Shown: positions 38,436 through 45,601 of the stretch, piece by piece
How the letters are laid out: each line of letters begins with the position of its first letter
Position numbering within the stretch: the stretch's first letter is position 1
NCBI RefSeq assembly: GCF_000011485.1
Contig: NC_005071.1
Coordinates: forward strand, 871,347-935,346
From: Prochlorococcus marinus str. MIT 9313
GTDB taxonomy: Bacteria > Cyanobacteriota > Cyanobacteriia > PCC-6307 > Cyanobiaceae
Direction of reading: 5' to 3'
DNA: 64,000 bases
Made by a program: the position numbers and the translations under genes
The notes under the pieces: model-generated
The model's database searches: none
The model's input: only the letters and a program-made list of their open reading frames with translations
What the model was told of the DNA's origin: nothing

Positions 38436-39158
38436 CTACTCGTCTGGGATTTGATTGAGCCGAACATCAAAAGCAAAAGAGAGTTGCTGTTGACCTGGTG
38501 ATATTCGATTTCTCTTGCTTCTGTTGCTCCTGCTGCTCTGAACAAATCGCTTCAGCATCCGTGAGCCCCAATGGCATTTGGCTCCTGCTTTGGCGTGATG
38601 GCGATACCGCTCGCAAAAGCGCTCATAACGCCTGGAACAGCCCTTCAGGCTTGATGCCAGTTGCAGGAAGCTGGGGTGCCACTCGCTGATGCCATCACAC
38701 GCCAACCTGCCGTAGTGCCCATAGTTGGAGTAGGGATCAAAGAATCCTTTCCTTACCCCTGCTGCTTTGGGATTGGCATGGATATACCTCAAGGTATTCA
38801 GCATTCGCCGGTGATCTTTGGGATGGATTGGCGTTGAGAAATACCTGGCCTCCCAGAAATGCCCACAACGACCGCTCAAGCGGTTCAAGGCCATGGCGGA
38901 GTACCACGCAAACCAATGCATCAACCTCGGCAGCTCCTTGGCATCGGTTGGCTTGATGAGCAAGTGAAGGTGGTTAGCCATCAGGCAGAGCCCATACACC
39001 CTCACAGCAAATTTCTGCTTGGCCTTTTTAAGTACCGCCAACAACACATCACGCCTAAGGCCTTTGGCAATTAAGAATTGCCTGCTATTGCAGCGCAGCG
39101 TGATATGAAAACTGCAGCCAGATGGCAGTAAGCGTTTTGCTCTCACCTTTGCCCTCAT
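38436..39158 (-). pseudogene. Y1 transposase, nearly full length, amber-truncated
   Basis: 240 aa, over 90 percent similar by eye to the copy at 35597-36391, with the same HUH segment (MANHLHLLIKP) and YIHANPKAAGV. A TGG codon in the tail (NQIPEEW-HQ in relatives) has become TAG, giving a stop after NQIPDE; the remaining 25 or so codons are still readable downstream (to about 38376). The catalytic core is intact, so partial activity is possible. The start MRAKVRAKR at 39158 follows the paralogue. Confidence 0.8.
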
Positions 39159-39236
39159 TTGCTCGAACATCTACAGCCTCAGAGCTGTTATTCCACTGAT
39201 CGCTAAATCACTCGTCGTCTGAGAGCACAGCCAGCT

Positions 39237-39509
39237 TCACCAAAGCTCTGCGGATAAATTCTTTTGGGCTGACGTGACCCTCCAACCTTCGCGTTGAAGT
39301 CTTTTCCATGACTCTCTCGCATCATCAACGTGGTGATAAATCGTTCTGGTTTTTAAGAGAGCTGGTTCACCTTTTATCGGTCGACCTTTGATCACTTCAA
39401 TGCGACGATCCAGATAACTACCACCTAAGACATCTTTGAACTTGAGGTACCAATACCCCTCAGGGTCAGATAGCCAGTGCGTCTGGCCATGTCGTGCAGC
39501 CCCCAGCAT
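39237..39509 (-). CDS. DUF1651 family protein (copy 2)
   Basis: 90 aa, near-identical to copy 1 (SDPEGYWYLKFKDVLGGSYL, RHIEV replaced by RRIEV, GRPIKGEPALLKT). It stops earlier, after SAELW. It lies between the transposase at 38436 and the hairpin module at 39550, as in the preceding segment. Together, transposase, DUF1651 and hairpin form a repeated block of about 1.3 kb (35.6-36.9 and 38.4-39.6 kb). Confidence 0.8.
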   Translation of the reverse strand: MLGAARHGQTHWLSDPEGYWYLKFKDVLGGSYLDRRIEVIKGRPIKGEPALLKTRTIYHHVDDARESWKRLQREGWRVTSAQKNLSAELW

Positions 39510-39549
39510 CGAGCGTCATCGATTAGTACTCATGTTCTACAGCAAGAGC

Positions 39550-39603
39550 CTCGGAATAGCTAAGGCAAGAGAGCTGATCCCCGGGCCAGAGTGGGGAGGG
39601 GGC
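39550..39603. repeat. Conserved hairpin module, copy 2
   Basis: TCGGAATAGCTAAGGC, GAGAG, and the CCCC/GGGG stem with the same loop as copy 1. An 80-nt sequence that follows (GGGGCACTTAAGG ... CTTCTTCG) is shared with the module before tRNA copy 5. Confidence 0.7.
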
Positions 39604-39682
39604 AAGTATCGCAGGGGCACTTAAGGGGGGCACCTATAATTTCGGCCCTCTGATACCAATGGGTCTGACAATACTTCTTCGT

Positions 39683-39727
39683 GCTCATAACCCGAAGGTC
39701 GGGAGTTCAAATCTCCCCCCCGCCACC
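39683..39727 (+). repeat. tRNA-fMet 3' half copy 3
   Basis: About 45 nt identical to the parental tRNA from the anticodon loop (GCTCATAA) to the acceptor end; it is followed by a different terminator, so the right flank belongs to another element. Confidence 0.92.
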
Positions 39728-39732
39728 AAATA

Positions 39733-39758
39733 AGACCCCTGTCCAGCAGGGGTCTTTT
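39733..39758 (+). terminator. Terminator after tRNA copy 3
   Basis: GACCCCTG / CAGGGGTC stem and T4 tract; unrelated in sequence to the parental terminator. Confidence 0.75.
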
Positions 39759-39818
39759 AGTTTCTGGAACTTGGTCTGGGGCCTTTAATGGAAATAATTT
39801 TGCAGGCTTTTGTAGATC

Positions 39819-40751
39819 CTATCCCTCACAATTTTGCGCGTGATTATCACTAGACGCTGAATTACGGGGAATTTCGGCAATCCCTTGATTTACATTTTCG
39901 TCGTTTTTCATATCCTGTAGGTCATCCCAGCCATATTTAATCCCTTTATAATTCCAATGACCGGAAAAAATAGCATAATGCTGAATACCATGGTAATTAT
40001 CTGGCTGATCAGCGGCCCAGTTAGTGAAATCAACTGAAGCTCCACTTGCCCATTTGAATACACCCTCATGAGCCGAATCTGTAAGTCCAATCCACTTACC
40101 TATATAGTCAAAATTTTCTGCTAGCCATTTATTTTCTTCCTCATCATTGATCGTTACTAGGTGACCACCTAACTTCACTGCATTGGCTTCGGCTTCTACC
40201 CAACTGGGTCCATCTACGATGGTATAAAAACTATTACCTCTTTCAAGGATTTCTCTGCCGGGCTTAACTTTTTTCCTTAACTCGCTCAAACGATGCTTGC
40301 TGGAATCAGATAATGAATCACACATAACAAATGCTTTTGAACCAGTGCCTAACGTTTGCCTAGTAACTCCTACTGTGCAAGTTGCTAGATAGACTCCATC
40401 AGCACTCTCAAGCGTGCAATCCTTCTGTTTTGCAAACGCTTCAACCTCAGAGATATCATTACTTTTGCGTCCTACTTGAGAGATCACCAAGGCATTAAAT
40501 TGAGCTTTCTCCCTATTGAGTGATCTGCGTTGAGTACGACCTACCTGCATGGAGATTTTCATCAAGGGAACAGTAATCATCCCCATGATTACGGCTGTTA
40601 TAAGAACAGATGTAAGGGTGTAGCCATTAGGGGCGCAAAAACCATTCTTAGAGCCTCTGCCAGACAGACCTTGCGTTATGAGCCATGCAATTCCGCACCC
40701 AGCATTTTTCGCTAAGCATGATTTGTCTTGAATACTGCGCGTTCTAGGCAT
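39819..40751 (-). CDS. Prepilin-like protein with C-type lectin domain
   Basis: 310 aa. After a 43-residue leader comes a type IV pilin-like helix, G43 then YTLTSVLITAVIMGMITVPL; the usual Glu5 is replaced by Ser. A coiled, polar region follows. The C-terminal half (about 165-300) is a C-type lectin fold: SFYTIVDGPSWVEAEANA, GGHLVTINDEEEN, WIGLTDSAHEGVFKWASG, FTNWAADQPDN and the final IAEIP strand. It may be an envelope-anchored adhesin or pseudopilin. The only full-size gene in segment C, with no transposase nearby. Confidence 0.85.
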   Translation of the reverse strand: MPRTRSIQDKSCLAKNAGCGIAWLITQGLSGRGSKNGFCAPNGYTLTSVLITAVIMGMITVPLMKISMQVGRTQRRSLNREKAQFNALVISQVGRKSNDISEVEAFAKQKDCTLESADGVYLATCTVGVTRQTLGTGSKAFVMCDSLSDSSKHRLSELRKKVKPGREILERGNSFYTIVDGPSWVEAEANAVKLGGHLVTINDEEENKWLAENFDYIGKWIGLTDSAHEGVFKWASGASVDFTNWAADQPDNYHGIQHYAIFSGHWNYKGIKYGWDDLQDMKNDENVNQGIAEIPRNSASSDNHAQNCEG

Positions 40752-40931
40752 AACTGCCTACCCAGGCAGAAGAATCACCTGGGCTTAAGGTTTTCTTAAT
40801 ATAGCAATGACTGCGTGAAAATAGGAATACTCGCTTCTTGGCTGTTGGGAATGGGGCTTTTCTACGTACCCGGTTTAAATACCCGGTCAAAAATTTGCGT
40901 CAGTGACCCACTGGGATCTGCCCCTGTCTAT

Positions 40932-41050
40932 TCGGGCTCATAACCCGAAGGTCGGGAGTTCAAATCTCCCCCCCGCCACCACTTAAAAGCCCCTCTCTGA
41001 GGGGTTTTTTAATGTCCTGGACTAGGAAGTTCTAAAACAGACAGGAAGGC
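40932..41050 (+). repeat. tRNA-fMet 3' half copy 4, with terminator
   Basis: Identity from TCGGGCTCATAA through the parental-type terminator. Beyond it the sequence stays homologous to that after copy 2 for roughly 450 nt, including the small GRPKRSQ gene and the start of the transposase relic. Confidence 0.92.
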
Positions 41051-41149
41051 CCAACCTGTTCTAGTTGCCCCTATTTGCACCCAGTTTTACCGTTAACGTG
41101 GGCACAAGTGCCCCTGTACGGAAGGCTAAAAAGGGGCTTTAAGAGGCAC

Positions 41150-41269
41150 ATGGCAGCAGGACGACCTAAAAGATCGCAGAGCACTTGGGACCGCCTTGTA
41201 GGCGATTTGAAAGCCACAGATACCTGGCACCTTCTTACCAATAAGATGCTTGAAAAGGCGTGTAGTTGA
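41150..41269 (+). CDS. Small basic protein, 39 aa (GRPKRSQSTWDR family)
   Basis: ATG preceded by AAGAGG at 41141-41146. The sequence begins MAAGRPKRSQSTWDRLVGD and ends in a helix TNKMLEKACS. It is basic with a hydrophobic face, of unknown function. A broken copy is at 37166, at the same distance after tRNA copy 2, so it is part of the element's left-end cargo. Confidence 0.55.
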   Translation: MAAGRPKRSQSTWDRLVGDLKATDTWHLLTNKMLEKACS

Positions 41270-41362
41270 TAGAAGCAGGCTCTAAGAATAGTTAAATGCG
41301 ACTGAAAAGCTAACCATCAACTTCTCGCCTCTAACCAATACCTATATCTCCTCAACTCACTC

Positions 41363-41715
41363 TCAGAATCTGAACTTAATATCACCATCCCTGATTCCGT
41401 CTGTTTTTCTAAACTTCACGGCAAGTTGATGCCACTCCTCGGGAATTTGGTTGAGGCGAATATCCCAAGCCCAAGGCAATCGTTGTTGACCTGGAGAAAC
41501 ACTATTCTTCTTGCTTCTAGTTCTTACACTGCTCACCAGCCGTTTAAGCATGCGACTACCCCAGTGGCATTTGGGAGCAGCTTTACTGTGATGGCGATAG
41601 CGCTGGCAGAAGCGCTCATAGCGCTTGGCACAACCATCGAGCGTTGCCGAGAGCCTTAAAAAGGCAGGGCTCCATTCACTGATGCCGTCTGATTGCAGCC
41701 TGCTGTAGTGAAAGC
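41363..41715 (-). pseudogene. Y1 transposase relic, C-terminal third (copy 4)
   Basis: An uninterrupted frame of about 117 residues, HYSRLQSDGISEWSPAFL to the C-terminus, without the N-terminal HUH domain. It ends upstream at the same codon as relics 1 and 2, immediately before the procA 4 upstream region. Confidence 0.8.
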
Positions 41716-41791
41716 TTCATACAATTCAATCGATGCTTAAACTCATCAGCCTTAGATTGGTCTATAGATAAAGAATAGACAACTACATCTG

Positions 41792-42037
41792 ATGTCAGAA
41801 GAACAACTGAAGGCATTCATCGCCAAGGTTCAAGGCGATACTTCACTGCAGGAACAGCTCAAAGCAGAAGGTGCTGATGTTGTAGCCATTGCCAAAGCTG
41901 CTGGGTTCTCGATTACCACAGAAGACCTAAACACTCATCGTCAAACCCTGTCTGATAGAGAGCTTGAGGGTGTGGCTGGGGGCACTACTGCTTTCACTGG
42001 GGTAGACACTGAAAGCATTGCATTTTGCTGCAGTTGA
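41792..42037 (+). CDS. procA: Prochlorosin precursor peptide 4 (lanthipeptide)
   Basis: An 81-aa precursor, with leader MSEEQLKAFIAKVQGDTSLQ to ELEGVAGG. The core TTAFTGVDTESIAFCCS is only about 17 residues, with adjacent Cys-Cys and six Ser/Thr; two nested or overlapping rings are possible. The upstream 90 nt match procA 1 and 2. Orphan precursor, needing ProcM in trans. Confidence 0.95.
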   Translation: MSEEQLKAFIAKVQGDTSLQEQLKAEGADVVAIAKAAGFSITTEDLNTHRQTLSDRELEGVAGGTTAFTGVDTESIAFCCS

Positions 42038-42059
42038 TTTAACCAGCCTACACACTCAA

Positions 42060-42085
42060 AGCCCTTGCATTAGCAGGGGCTTTTT
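42060..42085 (+). terminator. Terminator of procA 4
   Basis: Same GCCCTTGC-ATTA-GCAGGGGC stem and T5 tract. Confidence 0.85.
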
Positions 42086-42343
42086 ATTTCCTCAACGACT
42101 TCCATATTCGCTTAAAATGGCATCCGATACCTGGCACAATTGACTTGCAGAAAGTTGCCTTGATGTCTTCTTTAGCAGGCAACAACCACCAATAGTTTTT
42201 CGTATTCATCACAAATTTACCTCTAAATCCTTTTGCCCTAAAACTACTTATATTCCTAACTTAATCACCACAGCCTGAGAGTTTGATCTCCATCTCTGAT
42301 TCCATTCGTCTTGCTAAATCTCACCGCAACCTGATGCCAATCC

Positions 42344-42787
42344 TCAGGGATTTGGTTGAGGCGAATATAAAACGCAAACGGTATTCGTAATTGACCTGGA
42401 GAAACCCTCTTTTTTCCTGCTTCTAGTTCTTGAATGAATGACTAGCCGTTTAAGCATGCGACTACCCCAATGGCACTTGGTAGCAGCTTTACTGTGATGG
42501 CGATACTTCTGGCAAAGCCGCCCTGATTCTCCAAACAGGGTTTCGTTTTGCGGTGAACGGCGCCTATAGCCGTGGCAGGAAGGTTCATCCTGCGAATACG
42601 CCTCCGTTTCTACAATCACGCCCCAGAGCAAACGTCCATCTGCTTGGCGTTTGACCAAACGGCAGCCCACCAATTCAGGTCCCACCATCTCGGCAGGAAG
42701 GCAGAAGAAGGTCTTGGGTAGAGCGGGGAAATCCTTGGCGATGAGCTGGCTGGCTATGGGAGTGGCTGAAGCAACAACCTTCTTCAA
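42344..42787 (-). pseudogene. mpg: Chimera: 3-methyladenine DNA glycosylase N-half fused to transposase tail
   Basis: Residues 1-90 are the N-terminal half of an AAG/Mpg-type glycosylase: [18 protein letters not shown], then [20 protein letters not shown] with the catalytic-type Glu, and [12 protein letters not shown]. At residue about 91 it switches in frame into the Y1 transposase tail: [20 protein letters not shown] and KRL. The glycosylase DNA-reading half is missing, so it is a dead fusion. The start is TTG; the true N-terminus may also be lost. It lies divergent to procA 5, where the other precursors have a plain transposase relic. Confidence 0.85.
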
Positions 42788-42847
42788 CCAAGGCTGACAA
42801 TGCTGCTTGCAGAAGAGACAATTGAATTATCTATTCCCTTCTTTCAG

Positions 42848-43111
42848 ATGTCAGAAGAGCAACTCAAAGCGTTCCTCGAAAAAGTCAAAGCAGACACCAG
42901 CCTGCAGGAGAAGCTGAAAGCAGCTGCTGATTCAGACGCAGTTCTTGTGATTGCGAAAGACGCTGGCTTTAGCATCTCTGCTGATGACTTGAAGAACGCT
43001 CAATCAGAGATTTCTGAAGAAGAGCTTGAAAGCGTCGCTGGGGGTGCCGGGGTAACTGAAGCCACAATTGACGCTGGGGGCGGCTGCACATTCAATCCCT
43101 GCTGCCGCTGA
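42848..43111 (+). CDS. procA: Prochlorosin precursor peptide 5 (lanthipeptide)
   Basis: An 87-aa precursor and the most diverged: MSEEQLKAFLEKVKADTSLQ, AVLVIAKDAGFSISADDLK, ending ELESVAGG. The core is AGVTEATIDAGGGCTFNPCC plus R, with three Cys and three Thr. Its upstream region differs from copies 1-4 (a CTTTCAG context before ATG), and it faces the glycosylase fragment. Orphan precursor. Confidence 0.94.
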   Translation: MSEEQLKAFLEKVKADTSLQEKLKAAADSDAVLVIAKDAGFSISADDLKNAQSEISEEELESVAGGAGVTEATIDAGGGCTFNPCCR

Positions 43112-43146
43112 GAACTTTAAGAGCTGTGATGGAAATTACACCCTCA

Positions 43147-43173
43147 AAAGCCCCTGAATTGACAGGGACTTTC
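43147..43173 (+). terminator. Terminator of procA 5
   Basis: AAGCCCCTGAATTGACAGGG-type stem (AGCCCCTG / CAGGGACT) with a T-rich end; a diverged version of the other procA terminators. Confidence 0.65.
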
Positions 43174-43353
43174 TATTTCATCAACGACTTCCATATTCGC
43201 TTTAAACGGCATCCGATACCTGGCACCATTGCCTTGCAGAAAGTTGCCTTGATGCTTTATTTAGCAGGTAAAAATCATCAATAGTTTTTCGCATTCATCA
43301 TAAATTCACCTTCAACTTCTTTTACCCTAAAACTACTTATATTCCTAACTTAA

Positions 43354-43884
43354 TCACCACAGCAACAGACGTGAATCACCATCACGGATGCCATTCGTCT
43401 TGCGAAATCTCACCGCAACCTGATGCCACCCCTCTGGGATTTGATTGGGGCGAACATCAAAAGCAAAAGGGAGTTGCTGTTGACCTGGTGATATTCGATT
43501 TCTCTTGCTTCTGTTGCTCCTGCTGCTCTGAACAAATCGCTTCAGCATCCTTGAGCCCCAATGGCACTTAGCTACCCCTTTGCTGTGATGGCGATACTTT
43601 TGGCAGAACCGCTCATATCGCCTGGAGCATCCATCGAGCGTTGCCGAGAGCTTTAAAAAGGCAGGGCTCCATTCACTGATGCCGTCTGCTTGCAACCTGC
43701 CGTAGTGGCCATAGTTGGAATAGGGGTCATAAAAACCTTTCCTTAGCCCTGTTGCTTTGGGATTGGCATGGATATACCTCAAGGTATTCAGCATTCGCCG
43801 GTGATCTTTTGGGTGGATAGGCGTTGAGAAATACCTGGCCTCCCAGAAGTGCCCATAACGACCGTTCAAGCGGTTCAAGGCCAT
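43354..43884 (-). pseudogene. Y1 transposase lacking N-terminal third
   Basis: 176 aa starting at MALNRLNGRYGHFWEARYF; the HUH half is missing, replaced abruptly at about 43885 by unrelated sequence with a terminator. YIHANPKATGLRKG and the entire C-terminal tail remain. It cannot be catalytically complete. Confidence 0.8.
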
Positions 43885-43913
43885 GGTTGACGCTCTTTAA
43901 CCAAGCGACAGCT

Positions 43914-43939
43914 ACCCGCCCCTTCGGGGGTCTTTTTTT
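43914..43939 (+). terminator. Strong terminator with TTCG tetraloop
   Basis: ACCCGCCCC-TTCG-GGGGGT stem and T7 tract, exactly at the transposase breakpoint. No plus-strand gene lies just upstream, so it is probably the left edge of imported DNA. Confidence 0.75.
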
Positions 43940-43994
43940 GCCCTTCTTGAACAAGCGTTAATGCTGGTTGTACTTGTATTCATCGATACTCAAG

Positions 43995-44300
43995 ATGGAA
44001 CCAGCTGTTTTGACAACGGTGGTTTTTTCGCAAGCGATCCAAACCAAACCTCTCACTTATACGTCGCCTGCGGCACGTGAACGTGAAATTTACTTCTCAT
44101 CTGCAAGGAATTTGGCCAACGCTCAGTTTCAACTGGCTGATGCTGAGCTGACGCAGAGGTTATGGCAGGACGTGAGCGATCGCGATCTTGATGTGGATCG
44201 GGTGCTCAACTTGATGTATGGCTGCTGGTTCCACGACGATGCGGAAGCGATGATCGATGCAGACGAGGCTTATCTCCAGAGCGGACGTGCGGAAACTTGA
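43995..44300 (+). CDS. Small acidic hypothetical protein, 101 aa
   Basis: ATG 43995 (an upstream TTG at 43968 is possible). The sequence includes SPAAREREIYFSSARNLANA and DRDLDVDRVLNLMYGCWFHD, a soluble helical protein with no family I recognise. It overlaps the next small gene by 14 nt, in a two-gene unit bracketed by terminators at 43914 and 44437. Base composition is more G+C-rich than the transposase neighbourhood, consistent with separate origin. Confidence 0.6.
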   Translation: MEPAVLTTVVFSQAIQTKPLTYTSPAAREREIYFSSARNLANAQFQLADAELTQRLWQDVSDRDLDVDRVLNLMYGCWFHDDAEAMIDADEAYLQSGRAET

Positions 44301-44433
44301 GGCCATGGTGGGGAGAACCACCAAGCTCCTGGACGAATTACAAGCCGACTTGGAAGCAGAGGGAGATCCGAAGGCCGAGGCCATCAAGATCCTCAGATCT
44401 GAGAGTTGGACGCTCACCACGCCACGCAGCTGA
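44287..44433 (+). CDS. Small helical protein, 48 aa
   Basis: GTG start at 44287, overlapping the preceding gene by 14 nt. It begins MRKLEAMVGRTTKLLDELQA, then EAEGDPKAEAIKILRSESW, ending TTPRS. Strongly amphipathic helix, basic/acidic alternation. It may form a complex with the preceding protein, a toxin-antitoxin-like arrangement that I cannot support further. Followed by a terminator 4 nt after the stop. Confidence 0.55.
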   Translation: MRKLEAMVGRTTKLLDELQADLEAEGDPKAEAIKILRSESWTLTTPRS

Positions 44434-44436
44434 TAC

Positions 44437-44466
44437 ACAACCCCTCCTCCGGGAGGGGTTTTTTAT
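44437..44466 (+). terminator. Terminator of the two-gene unit
   Basis: CCCCTCC-TCC-GGGAGGGG stem with a T6 tract. Confidence 0.85.
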
Positions 44467-44499
44467 TAACAAGAATGCATCTGAACTTGAGGCTTAAAA

Positions 44500-44758
44500 A
44501 TATTTCTGACCATTGGGCTGACGTGACCCTCCACCCTTCACGTTGAAGTCTTTTCCATAACTCTCTTGCATCATCAACATGGTGATAAATCGTTCTGGTT
44601 TTTAAGAGAGCTGGTTCACCTTTGATCGGTCGACCTTTGATCACTTCAATGTGGCGTTCAAGGTAACTACGACCTAAAACATCTTTGAACTTGAGATACC
44701 AATAACCCTCAGGGTCAGATAGCCAGTGCGTCTGGCCATGTCGTGCGGCCCCCAGCAT
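44500..44758 (-). CDS. DUF1651 family protein (copy 3)
   Basis: Near-identical to copy 1 through RLQREGWRVTSAQW, here with the family's usual W after AQ. The open frame continues to 44414 across the terminator of the neighbouring unit, so the native end has been altered by a junction. It precedes hairpin module copy 3 and tRNA copy 5. Confidence 0.75.
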
Positions 44759-44836
44759 CGAGCATCATCGATCAGTACTTATGTTCTATCAAGGAAGCCA
44801 GGCCTTCTATGAGTGCAAATGCCTAGTACGTGTAGC

Positions 44837-44886
44837 TCGGAATAGCTAAGGGCAAGAGACACACCCCGTGGATGATGGGGAGGGGG
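44837..44886. repeat. Conserved hairpin module, copy 3
   Basis: CTCGGAATAGCTAAGGGC, GAGA, stem CCCC / GGGG with a changed loop (GTGGATGAT) but conserved stem and following G-run. Conservation of stem over loop supports a structural role. Confidence 0.65.
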
Positions 44887-44966
44887 CCCGAATCGCAGGG
44901 GCACTTAAGGCGGGAACCCATAATTTCGGCCTTCTGATACCAATGGATCTGACCATACTTCTTCGT

Positions 44967-45010
44967 GCTCATAACCCGAAGGTCGGGAGTTCAAATCTCC
45001 CCCCCGCTAC
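44967..45010 (+). repeat. tRNA-fMet 3' half copy 5
   Basis: Matches from the anticodon loop to the acceptor end, with one change (CGCTACC for CGCCACC). The 80 nt before it match those before copy 3. Confidence 0.9.
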
Positions 45011-45137
45011 CAAATCAAACTCTTGACAGGGCCTCAAAAAGGCACTGTTTTATTGACCTGAACTGCGAAGTTCTAAGACTGACAAGACCCAGCAAAGTGC
45101 TGCTAAAAGGACAGAAAAAAACAATGCTCACCGTAGG

Positions 45138-45205
45138 TCTGGTAGTTGCGCCTACCAGAGCAATCAGAGCCCGGTACACTCAAGTGAGGACATAAGCCAT
45201 AAAAA
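45138..45205. repeat. Conserved hairpin block, copy 2
   Basis: CTGGTAGTTGCGCCTACCAG hairpin then CCCGGTACACTCAAGTGAGGA, homologous to 33325-33393. Both follow a tRNA 3' end by about 130 nt. Confidence 0.6.
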
Positions 45206-45329
45206 GTTTCAGTTACGGCAACCTTTATGAGAACCTCCAGATATTGGCCAAGAGCGACATCATTTCGTGATCGTTGTCACAACATAAGTCAAAAAAGTTT
45301 GGCTGAATAGGGGCAACCAAAGGAGAGTT

Positions 45330-45554
45330 ATGAGCGTTGAGATGGGATCGGCGACCTGCCTGCATCTGATCGAATCAAAGAACCACATCGAAGCGGCAAT
45401 GGTTGGTGTTGCTCACCTAGAAGACGCTGAGTCTCTCAGGCATCAATTACGTTGCATCCATCGCCAGCTGGAAGGCATGCATGAGATGGAAAGAATCCAC
45501 GCTGCCACTAGGCTGCCTGTGGTTGAGGTACTGAAGCCTAGACCCATACGCTGA
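45330..45554 (+). CDS. Hypothetical protein, 74 aa
   Basis: ATG with a good Shine-Dalgarno AGGAGAG ending 4 nt upstream (45321-45327). Soluble, helical: ATCLHLIESKNHIEAAMVGV and ESLRHQLRCIHRQLEGMHEM. No family recognised. Only plus-strand gene of segment E. Confidence 0.6.
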   Translation: MSVEMGSATCLHLIESKNHIEAAMVGVAHLEDAESLRHQLRCIHRQLEGMHEMERIHAATRLPVVEVLKPRPIR

Positions 45555-45601
45555 CACCACGCAGATCCCGGCATCGAGATCCGCGAATCAGCACCTATCT
45601 T

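Noticed and set aside
34107-43111. Diversity-generating retroelement acting on procA cores
   Set aside because: No reverse transcriptase, template repeat or adenine-specific pattern is visible; core differences are indels and block replacements.
36946-45010. Additional functional tRNA-Met genes
   Set aside because: All five copies lack the D arm and 5' acceptor strand, so they cannot fold into tRNA; they are attachment-site remnants.
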